Positions 37,066 to 49,756 of a stretch of 64,000 bases of DNA are shown in pieces (position 1 is the first letter of the stretch; each line of letters starts with the position of its first letter). The position numbers were made by a program, and so were the translations under genes. Origin of the DNA: Acanthochlamys bracteata (Eukaryota; Streptophyta; Magnoliopsida; Pandanales; Velloziaceae); the NCBI GenBank assembly GCA_019914995.1, contig CM034127.1:8804001-8868000 (forward strand), written 5' to 3'. Below the pieces are notes generated by a model. That model saw only the letters and a program-made list of their open reading frames with translations. It searched no databases and was not told the DNA's origin.

Positions 37066-39850
37066 TAGAGATGAAAATATGAGTCGAACTAAATAGGCCG
37101 GCACGAGGCCTAGCAACACGGCCCGAGTCAAGGCCTGCCCGACTTGAGGCCCGAGTTAAGACTCGCTCGGCCCATGAACCCCAACAGGATCGAGCTGATC
37201 CGATCCGATCTGTCAGAAAGTATAGAGCCAACTTTGTTGGCCCGACAAGCGTTTTGCCTGTCTAGTCACTATTCAATTTGATCGGTTAACACTGATCGAT
37301 CAATATTGACCGTTGATTTGATCAATATTGATAGTTGACTAGGTCAACATGGGAAGAGATAACTTTGTAAAAAAATTAAAAAAATAAAACATATCAATAA
37401 CGACTATATGAAGTCATGATGATATCATCGCTTATATCAGTATACCATTTTTGTCCACTAACAATTATATTTGACCGTTAGACCATCGCCAACGGCCTGA
37501 TGGTTGTTTTTTTTATAATTTAATTCACCTATAAATACATCATATTTTTATTCACATAATAAATTTTCACCTCTAATTTTCCTTTAAATTCTCAAACTCA
37601 CAAATTTTCACCTTTCTTTTCCATTAAATTCTTAAACTCACAATTCACATTATCAAATTTTAATATTTTATTTCAAATGGATCCAAATGTTCGTATTATT
37701 AATCTTAATATGGATAACTATAGTATGGATAATCAAAAATTTAGAGGAGATAGATGTGCCATATTAAAGAAGGCGATGAAATTACTTCAATATAAAGAAA
37801 AAGTTTCCATAAAAATGCGATGCACTTCTCCAATTTTGAATGTTGGAAGTAGTTAAGCTTCATTGTCGACATCAACAACAACAAAACGTTTAAAACCAAA
37901 ACTTCTGAAGCCTAAAATTACTTCACCATTATAGAGTACAAAATGATGGTACTAAATAAAAAATGCACGGTGTAAATTTTACAAAAAGTTTCTAACCGCT
38001 AGTTCTTATGGTGGAACTCGACATTTAGGTCGCATTTGGGTTTGCTTATAGGAGCACTTCAAAAGTTCCTTTTCATTTCGTGTTTTCCAATAAACATTGT
38101 ACAATATTCTATAAATTTTATTTAAAAATTTTTTAAAATATAAAAAATTCTATGTAGTAAGATATTATATTATTATTATTATTATTAAGATAAGAAGTAG
38201 GACAAAATACCTCTTCTATCTAGAAAAACACTTTTCATAAGCACTTCTAAACACTTCCTCAATAATCTATAGTAAAAATGTACTGCCAAAAAAATAGAGA
38301 GGTAGTCTTCACAAACTTACTTTCAATTGAATAAAGATAGTTCGGTAAATATTTTGTTCTATAAGTCTAATATAGCAAGAAAATCTCTAATCCGTATGAT
38401 TTCTGATATGTATCACCTATTAATTTTGATAAGTTATCTTTTTAAAAGAGCATATTAAAATAGCATATTATTCACAATTTCAAAAAATTAGTTAAACAAC
38501 TACTAAAAGTGATATTATTATTTGTAATGATAATATGTGTACTATATTAAAATTTGAATTAAGTTTATTATTATCTTCTATTGCATTATTATCTGATGGT
38601 TGAAGTAGTAGAGCTAAACAAAATTATTTAAATATTATTGCATATTATTTAGATTCAAAATGGAATCTGTAAAAAAAAATTATTGGTTAGATTTATTAAT
38701 TGCACACGTGAGCGCATTGCAAGTGTATCTAAAGATTTTGTCATAAGCAACCGAATCATCTCCAATCGCACTAGACAATGCTTCAATAAACATAAAAGTG
38801 ATTCGATTTTTTTGAGATGGAGTTAAGCTCATATATAGGTGAAATTTTAGTACATCAATATTATGCTTGCATATTATTAACTTAATTATGCATCAGGTAT
38901 GAAGATAGTAAGTGAACAGATTAATTATATTCGTATTACTAATTCTTGGCGTATTAGTTTTTAACCAATATTTAGTTGAATTTAAGAGATATTGTATAAC
39001 AGAATATTTAAAATCTTGAAAGTTCATCCTTAATATGACAGTAGTATGCAAGTTTACTTATTTAATATTAAAAATACTTTGATTGTAATATGCTTATAGT
39101 TTTTTATAATATAAAAATAGGTAATAACATATTTACTCAAACTCATTGATTTATTATTTCAAAAATTATAGACTGTTTAGAAATTTTTTATAATGCTACT
39201 ATTTTATTATCTGATGTTTACTATCCTACTTGTCTATTAGTTTTATATTTAATTCTAAACATGGATATCATATTGCATTTGCATCTAACAGATGGATTAT
39301 TTTGACCTATAGTTACAACAATGATAAGCAAATTAAAAAACTATTTGGTCTGATAATTTTCTTTTATATTATTTTGTTTTTATGTTAGATTCTAAATTTA
39401 ATTTGTTTATCTTTTCAATACCCTTACTTATATTGGTATGTATTTAGATATTTACGATATTCAGTTACGAATTCCTAATGCTTGTAACAAGTTGTACGGA
39501 GTCTATGATCTTTTTGAGATTAGGTTCAGTAATTTGCGGAATCATCAACAACAACTGACAGCGACACCCAATTCACATGTACATTCTAAATTTTTTAAAA
39601 CTTCTTTTTTTAAGTACCTGTAAAGATCTATTGAAAAATATGAAAATTTTTTTGACATGAAAAGCAGTGTCAAACACCCCGTTTATCTTATTGTGTTGAT
39701 TAGATGGATTAATTTCAAAACATTATCAACTTATTTAAATTATCGGTTCAGTTTCAAATTAATCTGAAACTGATCGAAGTTGTCTAAGGTCAAATTCAAA
39801 TAAATGAATCAGTTTATACGGGTTGGTTGATCTGGTCATATAGTGCTACT
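37066..39850 (+). mobile_element. Decayed hAT DNA transposon, copy A
   Basis: The left end reads TAGAGATGAAAATATGAG. This is close to the end of copy B (TAGAGGTGTAAAAATAGG at 62151) and fits hAT termini. A transposase frame starts near 37677 (MDPNVRIINLNMDN). It reaches a BED zinc-finger segment at about 37950-38025 (ARCKFYKKFLTASSYGGTRH; the usual second Cys reads as Phe-Tyr here, so the finger is damaged) and is then interrupted by the AT-rich element at 38028-38260. The core aligns with copy B, for example about 38812-39060 with 63300-63560. A late segment, MYLDIYDIQLRIPNACNKLYGVYDL (39438 on), matches the hAT C-terminal half. Many stops and frameshifts make it a dead copy. The dimerisation module seen in copy B is missing after about 39650. 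The right end near 39820-39850 (GGGTTGGTTGATCTGGTCATAT) is only a guess; no 8-bp target duplication was found. Confidence 0.75.
38028..38260. mobile_element. AT-rich MITE-like element nested in hAT copy A (member e)
   Basis: It runs from GGTCGCATTTGGGTTTGCTT to TAAGCACTTCTAAACACTTC and splits the BED finger of hAT copy A after GAACTCGACATTTA. Copy B has the uninterrupted reading at this point (CCCGATATTTT then AATAGCATATGG on its coding strand), so this is a real insertion. It includes a short ATT microsatellite. No clear target duplication. Confidence 0.7.
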
Positions 39851-41489
39851 CCTAGGTGTAATGGTCTTTTATATATGTTGGTCGGGTTTGATTCTTTGCG
39901 GCTGCAATTTGATTTTTGACTATTTTATGATGTATTGGATTGGTTGGATAAGTTTACTGTGCTGCGTTAAAGCTCATAATTCAAATTTGCTTAGATTGAA
40001 TCGGGCCGTTCCAACCTGTTCATCCCAAGTCATTGAAATTGAAGCCGAATTACTTGTAAAGCAACTGGAGGTCTGTGGCTTTCTTTTTCTAGGGGTAATG
40101 ATGATGTCTTCGGAATTTGATAGTCAGAGTTGTTCAGCTTTTGTTGGATTTAGTTGAAAGACATTTAGGAAATACAAGTGACAGACTTGTATTCTGGCTG
40201 GAGGTTCGAGTGATGGTTATGAAAAATGAATGAGCAAGACGTTTAGAGTTGCTCTTGCCTCTTGATGACTTTAATTAGCTGAAAATTCTTATTACAAGAA
40301 GGCACAAAGTTAAGTACAAGGAGAATTATGCTCTAGAGTGGAATGTTGGCTGTATCTGCTGATTCAGCTCACAGACAACCTGAAGAAAGATCTTCCTATT
40401 TGCAGGCTCTCGTAGTAAATTGCATGTCTCATCTCAAATAATAACTGTAATTTTGGTACGCCTGGTCCAGACTTTTGGTCTTGGTCACCTCCGCCATATA
40501 GTAGCATGCCATCAAAGGATACTAGTGGCTTGCAGCCAGCCAGGAAGAGGAAACCTTATGGTGATACTTCAGTCTCCTTGTTCGAAAAGTAGCAGTTGAA
40601 GGATGTTCTGTCAATACCATTTGGAAGTCGCTTAACTGAGAGCAAACATAAACCTTTTCTCCCCCCTCTGCAATCACTTCTTGAGGTAGAGACAATGGGG
40701 GTATTGAAACTTCAACATGGAACTGTCAACTGCAGCATTTGAAGAAGAGTTTGATGTGCTTAATTCAAGTAATGCAACAAGGGCTGCTGAAGCCCTTAGT
40801 AGGAGTGATGAGGAGCCATCTCATGGAGTGTCTCCGGATGGCTCAATGTGGTGGAGAGAGACTGGTATAGAACAGAGATCTGGAGTGTATACGGATGGCT
40901 CAATGGTCAATCTGCAAATGGATGTTGACTCGTGGTGTCAGTGCAGATAAAGCTGTTGAAGGGAAGATAAGTATTGGGAGGCTGCTGATCGATTTTATTG
41001 CAAAAGAGTTAGGTTCACAAAATTCTGGGAGTTATGCTTACGGGAATGTATTGCATGAACATTGGAGGGAACACATATGGTAGGTGATTACCTTTTCATT
41101 ACTCATTTAATTCTTTTATCCTTGTCTCGTTCAATAATGTTAATATTATTGTAGACTTCTTTGTCTAAGTGGATTGTTTTGCTCCTTACCTACAGCTAAG
41201 GTTGTTTCTTCTTTTCTAGAAATTTCTTTGCCGTAGTAATTAGATCTCCATATGCAGGTTCTTATTGTTTTCATTGATTAGTATGTGTTTCCTATTATCT
41301 TTTTGAAGTAAGAAAGCAATCGTCCTATTGGGCTTTTCACAAAAAGGGGTGTCTTCTTACTTGCTATTTAGTCTGGTGCAAACCTGTGCTGGACATTAGA
41401 AGTGGCTTAACACACATTAAGAAGTAATTCCGACAAATGGGGAAAGAATAGCCTAGGATCAGAATGGCAGGAAAGACGGTGGGAGCACT

Positions 41490-41704
41490 TGTAGAGAATT
41501 ATATTCAATGACTTGTTTTTATTTATTGATATGAGCACATATATACACTCAAAGTTTTCAAAAGTTAAATATTCATAAAATCTAATATTTCTAAAATCAA
41601 TCCAAATCAAATATTTCTAAAATAAAATAAAATCTAATTTTTGTAAATAAAATCTTTCTAAATTAAGCACTTCAAATATAGAAAGGAATCAAATATCCTT
41701 ATCA
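41490..41704 (-). repeat. 3' LTR of the Copia element
   Basis: 215 bp, TG...CA on both readings (plus strand TGTAGAGAATTA ... CCTTATCA). It abuts the target duplication GCACT on its left and a TGTCCCCGCAAG purine tract (minus strand CTTGCGGGGACA) on its right. Confidence 0.92.
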
Positions 41705-44700
41705 TGTCCCCGCAAGATGAAGCTCTGATCGGAGATTCCAATCTTGGACCGAAGAAGAAGGAAGCGAATCCGAGGAAGTGGTTTGGTGAGTGCGTCAGTC
41801 AGTTGATCTTGTGATAAAACATAAGTAACGCGTAAAGTACCGCTTTGAACTTTGTCCCTAATAAAGTGAAAGTCAATGACAATATGTTTCATCATAAAAT
41901 GAAAACTGGATTGGAGCACAAATGTGTAGCACCTATATTATCACAATATATGACAGGAGTAGTTGGAAGTTAAACACCACGCTTAGATAGAAGAGAGCTA
42001 ATCTAACTGAGTTCTACAGCAGTGGAGGCAACAGAACGATATTCAGCTTCCGTAGAGGAACGAGCAACAGTCCGTTGTTTCTTTGAACTCCAGGAGATTG
42101 GATTGTGGCCTAAGTATACCACATAGGCACTGGTGGAGGTAGAGTCATCTTTGTTACCTGTCCAGTCAGCATCCGAGAATGCATGCAAAGATAGAGGTGA
42201 GTTATGATATAAAAATAATCCGTGATTCAGTGTACCAGATAGATAGTGAAGGAGGCGTTTGACTGCTGTCCAATGCTTAGTTGTTAGCCGATGCATGAAT
42301 TGAGAGAGCTTGTTCACTGTAAATGCAATATCCGATCGTGTGAGAGACAGATATTGAAGGCTCCCAACTACCGTTCGAAATTCTGTTGGATCAGACAAAG
42401 CTGTGCCAGCATGAAGTGTCAATGTTGAACTGGTGGATAAGAGGGTCATGACGGGATTGGATCGACCATTTTGGTTCGGATAAGGAGATCGGTAATGTAC
42501 CGTCATTAAGAGAGAAAAAGATCATGGTTGTGTCGAATAACCTCAACACTACGGAAGAATGACAATGGCCCAAGATCTTTCAATGAGAATCGTTGGGCAA
42601 GAAGCTCCATAAATCATTTTACCATATTCTGACTGTCTCTTGTAATGATCAGATCATCAACATAGATAAGTAAGTAAATAATATGCCAACCTGTATTAAG
42701 AATAAAGAGTGAGATGTCAGCATGAGAGTTGATGAATCCAGAGTCAAGTAAAAATATTTTGAGCTTGTGATACCAAGCTCGTGGTGCTTGTTTGAGACCA
42801 TAAATAGCTTTGCGAAGTTTGCAAACATGAGTGAGAAAATCTTGATCAATGAATCCGGGTGGTTGAGCCATGTACACGTCTTCATATAGGTGTCCTTGCA
42901 GAAATGCATTATTAACATCAAGCTGGCGAAGTGACCATCCCCTACTGATGGCAAGACTTAAAACAAGACGAATAATTATTGGTTTGATAATTGGACTAAA
43001 TGTGTCATTATAGTCCACTCCAGGCCGTTGATGAAATCCTTTAGCAACCAGACGTATTTTGTGAGGAGTTAGATCGAATAAGTTTTCAAGTGCCATTTCG
43101 AACAAAAGCATCAAACTCTTCGGACATGGCCCGACGCTATTTAGGATGTTTGAGGTCTTGGGTCGTAGTTGTTGGTTCTAAGTCATCAGATGCGGATAGT
43201 TGAGCTGTCAAGTTAAGTTTTTGAATGGGCTTGCAGATCTTGTTTCTGGATCTAGTTTGAATAGGATGATTGTTGTTGGTTGAAGTATGGGGTTCACTGA
43301 AAGACTCAGTAGGATTGGTAAAATGGGGCACAAGTGATGTAGATGGTAAATTTAGATTATTGGAGGGGTCTTCGTGCGGGGGTGGTGCTACGTTAGATAG
43401 CGTTATGAGTGGCACTAAGGAGGGGGTACAAATTAGAATGGTGAAAATAGGAAGAGAGTATAGAACCCATGTGTCAACAGTGGTGGATTCAGGACGGGAA
43501 AGATTATTTTGAAGAGAGAAAAAAAAAAAAAAACAGATTCAATTCAACGTGACGAGACACATAGATTTTGGAGGTAGAATTGTCAAGATATAGATATGCA
43601 CTTTCTGTAAGAGAGTAGCCGAGAAAAATATATTGTTTGGATCGAGGGGTAAGTTTGTGAGGTGAATAAGGACGAAACCAAAGATAACATAAACAACAAA
43701 ATACTCGAAGTTTGAAATAGTTAGGTGGATGACAAAATATTTTTTCAAATGGAGAAGTGAATTGAAGTGTTGGAGTAAGTAGACGATTAATGAGATAAAC
43801 GACGGTGACGAAAGCAAAAGACCAATATGTGAGTGGAAGTATGCATCAGAAAGAAGAGAGAAATCAGTTTCAACAATGTGACGGTGTCGTCGTTCAGAGT
43901 ATCGATTATGTTCTGAAGTATGTGGGGGAGTGATGAGGTGAGAAATACCATTTGTAGAGAGAAAATTTTCAAGATTTTGATATTCTCCACCATTGTCGGT
44001 GTAAAGAGTAATGATTTTATGAAAAAAATAATTTTCTACAAGAGTTTTGAAGCAAATAAAGATGTCATACACATTAGATTTTGTTTTGAATGGGTAGAAC
44101 CATTTATATTTGGTGAAGTGATCGACGAAAATAATATAATATTTGAAACCATCATTAGATATAATAGATGAAGTCCAAACATCATAGAAAATTATTTCAA
44201 GAGGTTTAGAAAAAGTAAGAGTGGATTTGGAAAATGGTAACTTGTAATTTTTATTGCAATGACAATCGTTACAAGAACTTGTTGTGGATACATGAGTAGA
44301 TAGTTGTAACTGATCATTAGAGATAATATATTTGAAGATTTGAAAAGATGGATGCTTTAGTCTATAATGCCATTCGAATGAAGAGATTTTGACACTGAAT
44401 AGAGTAAGTAATGGTGAAGATTGGATTGGTGCGATTGGCCACTCATAAACGCCATCTTTAGTTTGCCCTTGAAAAAATTGTGCCCCGTAAGAAGGTCCTT
44501 CACAAAAAATGAATGTGGTAAAAATTCAACGAAAATATTATTAGTGAGGCAAAATTGAGAAATAGAGATTAAATTTTTTTTCATGCTTGGCGTATAAAGA
44601 TCATTATTGAGTGTAAAATTATGAGTAGAGTAAGGTAGAAAAGTGGAACCAGTGTGGGTGATTGGTAAACCCGTGCCATCTACAATCATAATGTCGTCGG

Positions 44701-45863
44701 AACCATTATAGAGAAAGTGAAGTGAGAGATTGTTTAGATCGCCGGTAACATGATGGGAGGCACCACTGTCAAGTAGCCAAGAGAGAGTTTCTGCGCTGGT
44801 ATTAGCTGCAAAGTTAGCTCGTGGCTGACATGATGTAAGATTTGTTCTGGATCCGCGATTGATTGGCACTTGATTGATCGGTACTAGACGAAAGGATAGG
44901 CACCGCTTAGCTGAGTGTGCTTGAATGCCACATATTTAACAACGACCAAGATATGATTTTGGTGAAAGGCGATCACCATTAGATGTTGGCATGAAGGAGC
45001 CGGTGTTGGAAGACATAGTGGGACGAGAAGAGCTTGTGAGATTAGAGTTGAAAGAGGGACGAGGCCTTGAATTTTTGTGTGTTGAATTAGAAGTCGCTGG
45101 TGTTGGTTGAGCCTTGGATATTACATAACGATGAGTGGCTTCAAGAGTGAGGAGTTTTTCATGTAGTTCCTCAAGTGAGATTGGGGTCTCGCAAGCTTGT
45201 AGAGCAACAATAAGATCATGAAATTCATCGCCAAGACTATCTAGAATTTTTTCAAGTAGGTCTTCGGAATCCATAGGAATACTAAGTAGTGCAAGTTCAT
45301 CGACATACCTTTTGATTCTCCCTAAGTATTCAGTAACACTTTCAGAACCCTTTTGAGGATTTTTGAGATGACCTCGAATTTGTAGACGGCGACCGCGTGT
45401 TGGTTTGGCATAAGTGTTGGCAAGAGTATGCCAAGCGTCACTGGAGGTAGTCGCACCGGCAATAAATGGAATAATGTTTGGAGAGATAGATCTAATGAAT
45501 GCATTGAGGATCAACTGATCTTGACGTTTCCAGTGAGTATAAGTTGGATTGGTGAATACTGAACTATCTGTAGTAATAGTGGGTGGTGGACACGATTTAG
45601 ATCTATCAATAAAGCCAATGAGATCAAAACCAATAAGAAGAGTGTTGAATTGGAATTTCCAGAAGAGGTAGTTTGTATCATTGAATTTTAGTGGAGCTTG
45701 AGTGGCAACGTTGATGGCAATCAATTGTTAATTGGAGTCTTGAGTGATGATAGAAGAAGTACTAGATGCTGTAGAGATAGTGGCCATTGAGAGTATTTGA
45801 AACTACTGAGCTAGGGAGAAAGAAAAAAAATTGAGAAAAGATAGAGCTCGTTACAGCAATAGT

Positions 45864-45876
45864 GGTTCTAATACCA
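45864..45876 (-). other. Primer-binding site of the Copia element
   Basis: On the minus strand TGGTATTAGAACC follows the 5' LTR directly. It is the usual complement of the initiator Met tRNA 3' end with two changes. Confidence 0.85.
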
Positions 45877-46090
45877 TATAGAGAATTATGCTCAATGACT
45901 TTTTTTTTTTATCGATATGAGCACATTTATATACACTCAAAGTTTTCAAAAGTTAAATATTCATAAAATATAATCTTTCTAAAATCAATCCAAATCAAAT
46001 ATTTTTAGAATAAACTAAAATAAATCTTTCTAAATAAATCTTTCTAAATTAAGCACTTCAAATATTGGAAGGAATCAAATATCCTTTTCA
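45877..46090 (-). repeat. 5' LTR of the Copia element
   Basis: 214 bp, matching the LTR at 41490-41704. Its inner edge reads TATAGAGAA where the other copy has TGTAGAGAA, so the terminal CA (minus strand) has become TA. The outer edge ends CCTTTTCA before the GCACT duplication. Confidence 0.92.
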
Positions 46091-49049
46091 GCACTATGAT
46101 ATGATGTCTCTGCGCAAGATGAGAAGTTGGGCTATAAGTGGTGATGTGTAGATCCTAAGACATCTTCGGAGGCTGGGCATGCTCGTATTTGGCATGAAAG
46201 TTAAGATACCAACTTCTCATGTACACTGGCTTTTTTGAAGCATAATTGCTTAATTCTTATTGAATGTATTACAAGAAATAATGGAAGTTTTACCTTATTT
46301 TGTATTTACAACAGAAAGGTACTTTTATCTGTTTTGAGATGAATTATCAGAGTAAGGGTTGATTATGCACTTCGCCTATCATACTAATATTGAGCATACT
46401 TCTATCTCTATGGTGTACTTCATAACTATCGGTGACAATGCAATGACACTTCACCGATTCTCTCATGGATTGGTATAGCGTTCCAATTAGATTTCCTGTG
46501 TATCTTCCACCATGAAAAATTTGACATAGTTTACTAAAGAACCTAATAAGTAAAATAGTTTCTAGAGAATGGTTGCAGTTTTATTTATTAAAGAGTCTGG
46601 CTTGGCATTGAGCTCATAACATTTTCTCTATGTTTGCCTATGTTATATATGCAGATGGGGCGAGAAGTATGATGGGAGAGGTGGCAGCATGAAGTAAACT
46701 GACAAATGGGCTGAACAATCATATGATGAGGTAGGTCAAAGTGAGGAGACAAGTGGGATGAACACTTTGGTCGCCTGGTCATGAAGTGAAACAGAGATAG
46801 ATACGATGGGACTACAAACATGGTGACTGGTGGAATCGCACTTGGGGGGTGCAGCATAATGGCTCTGGATGCGATGGGTGCACAAATATGGAAATAGCAG
46901 CTCGGGTGAGCAGTGGGATATTCATGTTCTGCAGGACACATGGTACGAGCTACACCCACATTACGGTTTTAAGCACTGCTTTTGAGAACTCTGTTCTATA
47001 CCAGTTTAGGTATGGCTATGCAACTTCGACTACCCTCGTGTTTCACTGATGCGGAAGTTCACTCGTGTCACATAGCTCTTTGTACTTGTATTATTCACTT
47101 AGCCACATGATAGGCAGTTAGTTTTCTTTTCATGTTGGACTTTCTAAAGCATTCTAGATGTGATGTTTTTCTGATGATTGTTGACATGATTTTTTCTACT
47201 TAATGTCCCATACGTGCAGTTCTGTACATCAGCTTCTGAAATCAGAGAACTTTTTATCAGTTATGTCCTTCAGAGCGCAACCTTTTTGAGAATTTGTTGT
47301 GAATTCACTTGAGTGTTTAATTTCCAAGAGGCAAAGCTTTGATAATGATTCTACAAAATTTGAAATTTGTATGGAGTATGAAATTTACTGAAAATCTACT
47401 GAGCAAATAGAAAACAATTTCAAACTTCTGGCCAGTAAAAACTTAATGAACTCGGTACATATTCTGGGGTTAACACTTCGAAATTTTGTTTACGTTTTTC
47501 AGAACTTTAGATGACGAGGAAATAGGGCCGTACTGGTCCTCTACTGCCAATACCAAGTGGCAGAGAGGTTCTTATGAATTGGCCAGGATTTGGTATCAGC
47601 ACCATTTTAAAGCAGCCTCCATTTTTTTTTTTTGTGGAAGATTCAGTCTTTTCTCAAGAATGAGCAAATACGAAGTAAATCTTTTGACTACTTACAAGCT
47701 CCTGTCAAAGTTCATTTCTTTGTTCAACTTTCAGTCGGTTTTAAGGATTGCGAAAATGTGTTCAACGAATGTAATGCCTTCTTAGAAAGATTTTGGAATA
47801 ATATTGACCCGACTGATTCAAACGCGTATGCTTGATCAAGAACTTGACAGAACTTCAGAAAAGCGTTTTTCCCTTTACTTTCCAGTGAACTGTTCCTAAA
47901 GATAGCCTTTGTTTGCGTTGCAATTTGGAAATGCAATCTTTTTTTCAATCTCAACAATATGTTGTATGGTGGTTTAGATTTTCTTTAATTTAAAAAGTAT
48001 GGGTAAATTATATGTCATAAAATAATATTATAATGTTTTTTAAATTTAAAAAAATAACAAACTTGTTTTCTAAAAAATTATAATTTTTTTCTTCCTAAAG
48101 TTTTACTTAGCATCTCCCTTTATTCTCTTGTTTGTGCATGCATAACACAATCTTCCATAAGGTATCTTTCAACATGGAAGTTGTATTTCTGTTGTATACT
48201 GGTGATTCTTCCAACAATTGTTTGCATTATGTACTGGTGTGAGTTCTTTCGAAGGACAGGATGTTTTACATGACCACAAGTTGAAGTTCAAAAGACGGTC
48301 TTTTTTCAGTGCAAAAGCCTTCTGTTCCTTCGTGTGAAGTGGTATATATGGAAAGCAAATAGGGATTCAAATTGGAACTACTGTTGTTGGTTCAATCTTT
48401 GTCTGCTTACGTTGTGCTAGACTCGCTTGCATTTCACCACATATCATGGCACGACTATTGTAAATAGTTATTCAAACTGGGGACTGCTGATTGGGTCAGT
48501 GGTGGACTTAAGGCAGCAGAAGGCTTTCTTAAGTTGAAAGATTTTGTTGGGGTTCTTACAGCAGGGCAGTCTTTGATATTACTATTTATGTATTATCCTA
48601 TAAACATATCCATGTTTCCTTTCACCGGTTTTCTTTATTTTAAGCAAATGGCTCTGCTATATAGAACCCACACCTACACACCCACCCTCGGGTACTTGAC
48701 GTTTATGCTTCGTAACTTCAATGCAATTTTGCAACGCGTACAATGGATTCTGTCCGTACGCCGGGCAGATAAGTTATATGAAATGTTTTCTCCTGCTTAA
48801 AGTCAACCGACAACGGCGAAGAAATGTTAGAAAAAATGTAAAAGTCATGAGAAAGAAGTAGAGCAACTCTCAACAACACGCAAAGAAATTAATTGAATGC
48901 GCGCTTGCACACCTACTTACTTTTTTTTTGGATGCATGTATCAAATTGTTTTGTTGTTCTAAACATAGAAAGCAAGAAAACGACAACCGGAAGAAGGAAC
49001 CAATTCAACCATTTCATTTGGAGGACCCCACTTGAAAAGAAGGAGATAT

Positions 49050-49240
49050 TTAAGAGTACTTATAGAAAAAAAAAATTTTAAAAATAAAAAAAATTAAAAA
49101 TTTTTAAAAGATAAGTTTTATTTTTCTTAATTTAAAGAAAATAAAAATAATATAAAAAATGTAAAACTTTTTAATATTTTTAAAATTTAAAAAAAAATTT
49201 ATAAAATATTTTAAAAATTTATTAAAAAATATAAAATAAA
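49050..49240. repeat. AT-rich MITE-like element (family member f)
   Basis: It starts near GAGTACTTATAGAAAAAAAAA and runs through A/T tracts to AAAATTGGGG. Ends are not sharply defined. Confidence 0.35.
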
Positions 49241-49549
49241 AATTGGGGAAGAAAAATTTGTCACAATACTACAAGATTGATTGGGCAGGCACACGTGAAC
49301 GGAAAATTAATGAAACGAAATGTCAAATGCGCGTGCTATCTTTTTCTTCTCTCCTCATTTATGTTTTGGATTCGATTTGTTTGATCCCAAAAAAGAGCGA
49401 CAGAAAGCGCGTTTTTGTAATTTTCAGGAAGCGTGAGAGTTTACTTTTCTGCTAATCTATTAATTAATTAGTTTGATAGTCGAATAAATGAATTGATGGA
49501 GAGCAAAATGCCAGCTGTATTACTACTTTATGAAATTACTTAACACCAA

Positions 49550-49756
49550 TTAGGAGCCCGTTTCGACATTACTTTTCAAAAAAATATTTTTTAATTTATA
49601 ATTATATATTTTTAATATATTTTTATAAATTTTTAAAAATATAAAAAATTATACATATTAAAAATTTTATTATTTATTTTTATTATTTTAGATAAAAAAT
49701 AAAATTTATTTTTTAAAAAAAAATTTATTTTAAAAATACTTCTAAACGCCTACTAA
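49550..49756. repeat. AT-rich MITE-like element (family member g)
   Basis: The left end TAGGAGCCCGTTTCGAC and right end ACTTCTAAACGCCTACTA form imperfect inverted termini (TAGGAGCCCGTTT against TAGTAGGCGTTT). The interior is A/T runs without an ORF. Confidence 0.45.

Larger units (their letters stand above)
41490..46090 (-). mobile_element. Ty1/Copia LTR retrotransposon, complete but decayed
   Basis: LTRs at 41490-41704 and 45877-46090 bound the element. The target duplication GCACT is perfect (41485-41489 and 46091-46095). On the minus strand the order is 5' LTR, primer site, gag, protease, integrase, reverse transcriptase, RNase H, purine tract, 3' LTR, which is the Copia order. Gag starts near 45787 but meets a stop after about 19 codons and runs again from 45724. 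The zinc knuckle near 44940-44890 has a TAA in place of a codon between its first two cysteines. The protease has LLDSGASHH (about 44790). Integrase shows TDNGGEYQN (about 43990). Reverse transcriptase has [11 protein letters not shown] (about 42915) and YVDD (about 42660), and RNase H has SSTEAEYRS. The HPK-RRAMSEE segment near 43135 has a stop for the usual Trp. Several frameshifts (about 43540-44357 and 42506-42614) make it non-autonomous now. The LTRs differ at roughly one position in ten by eye. Confidence 0.93.
40340..47040 (+). pseudogene. LIKE EARLY STARVATION (LESV/ESV1-type) pseudogene, split by a Copia element
   Basis: Fragments of a tryptophan-rich plastid starch-binding protein appear in order. 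At 40450-41090 are readings such as EALSRSDEEPSHGVSPDGSM, WWRETGIEQ, WTLTRGVSA and VLHEHWRE-like text in changing frames. Exon 41399-41489 reads DKWGKNSLGSEWQERRWEH, where the Copia element enters. From 46091 the same exon resumes (HYD...) and runs to DPKTSSEAGHARIWHE at about 46200. The last exon at 46652-47030 has RWGEKYDGRGGS, a stop, KWAEQ, then HKYGNSSSGEQWDIHV and DTWYELHPHYGF. Introns are retained, so it is not a processed copy. Stops and frameshifts occur in most exons. ESV1 and LESV act on starch granule glucans in plastids; this copy cannot encode the protein. The 5' end is unclear; frames near 39990-40160 may belong to it. I infer a duplicated gene that died; a functional copy would lie elsewhere. 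Confidence 0.82.

Noticed and set aside
43270..43512. Plus-strand ORF inside the Copia element
   Set aside because: It is the antisense shadow of the Copia pol region between integrase and reverse transcriptase.
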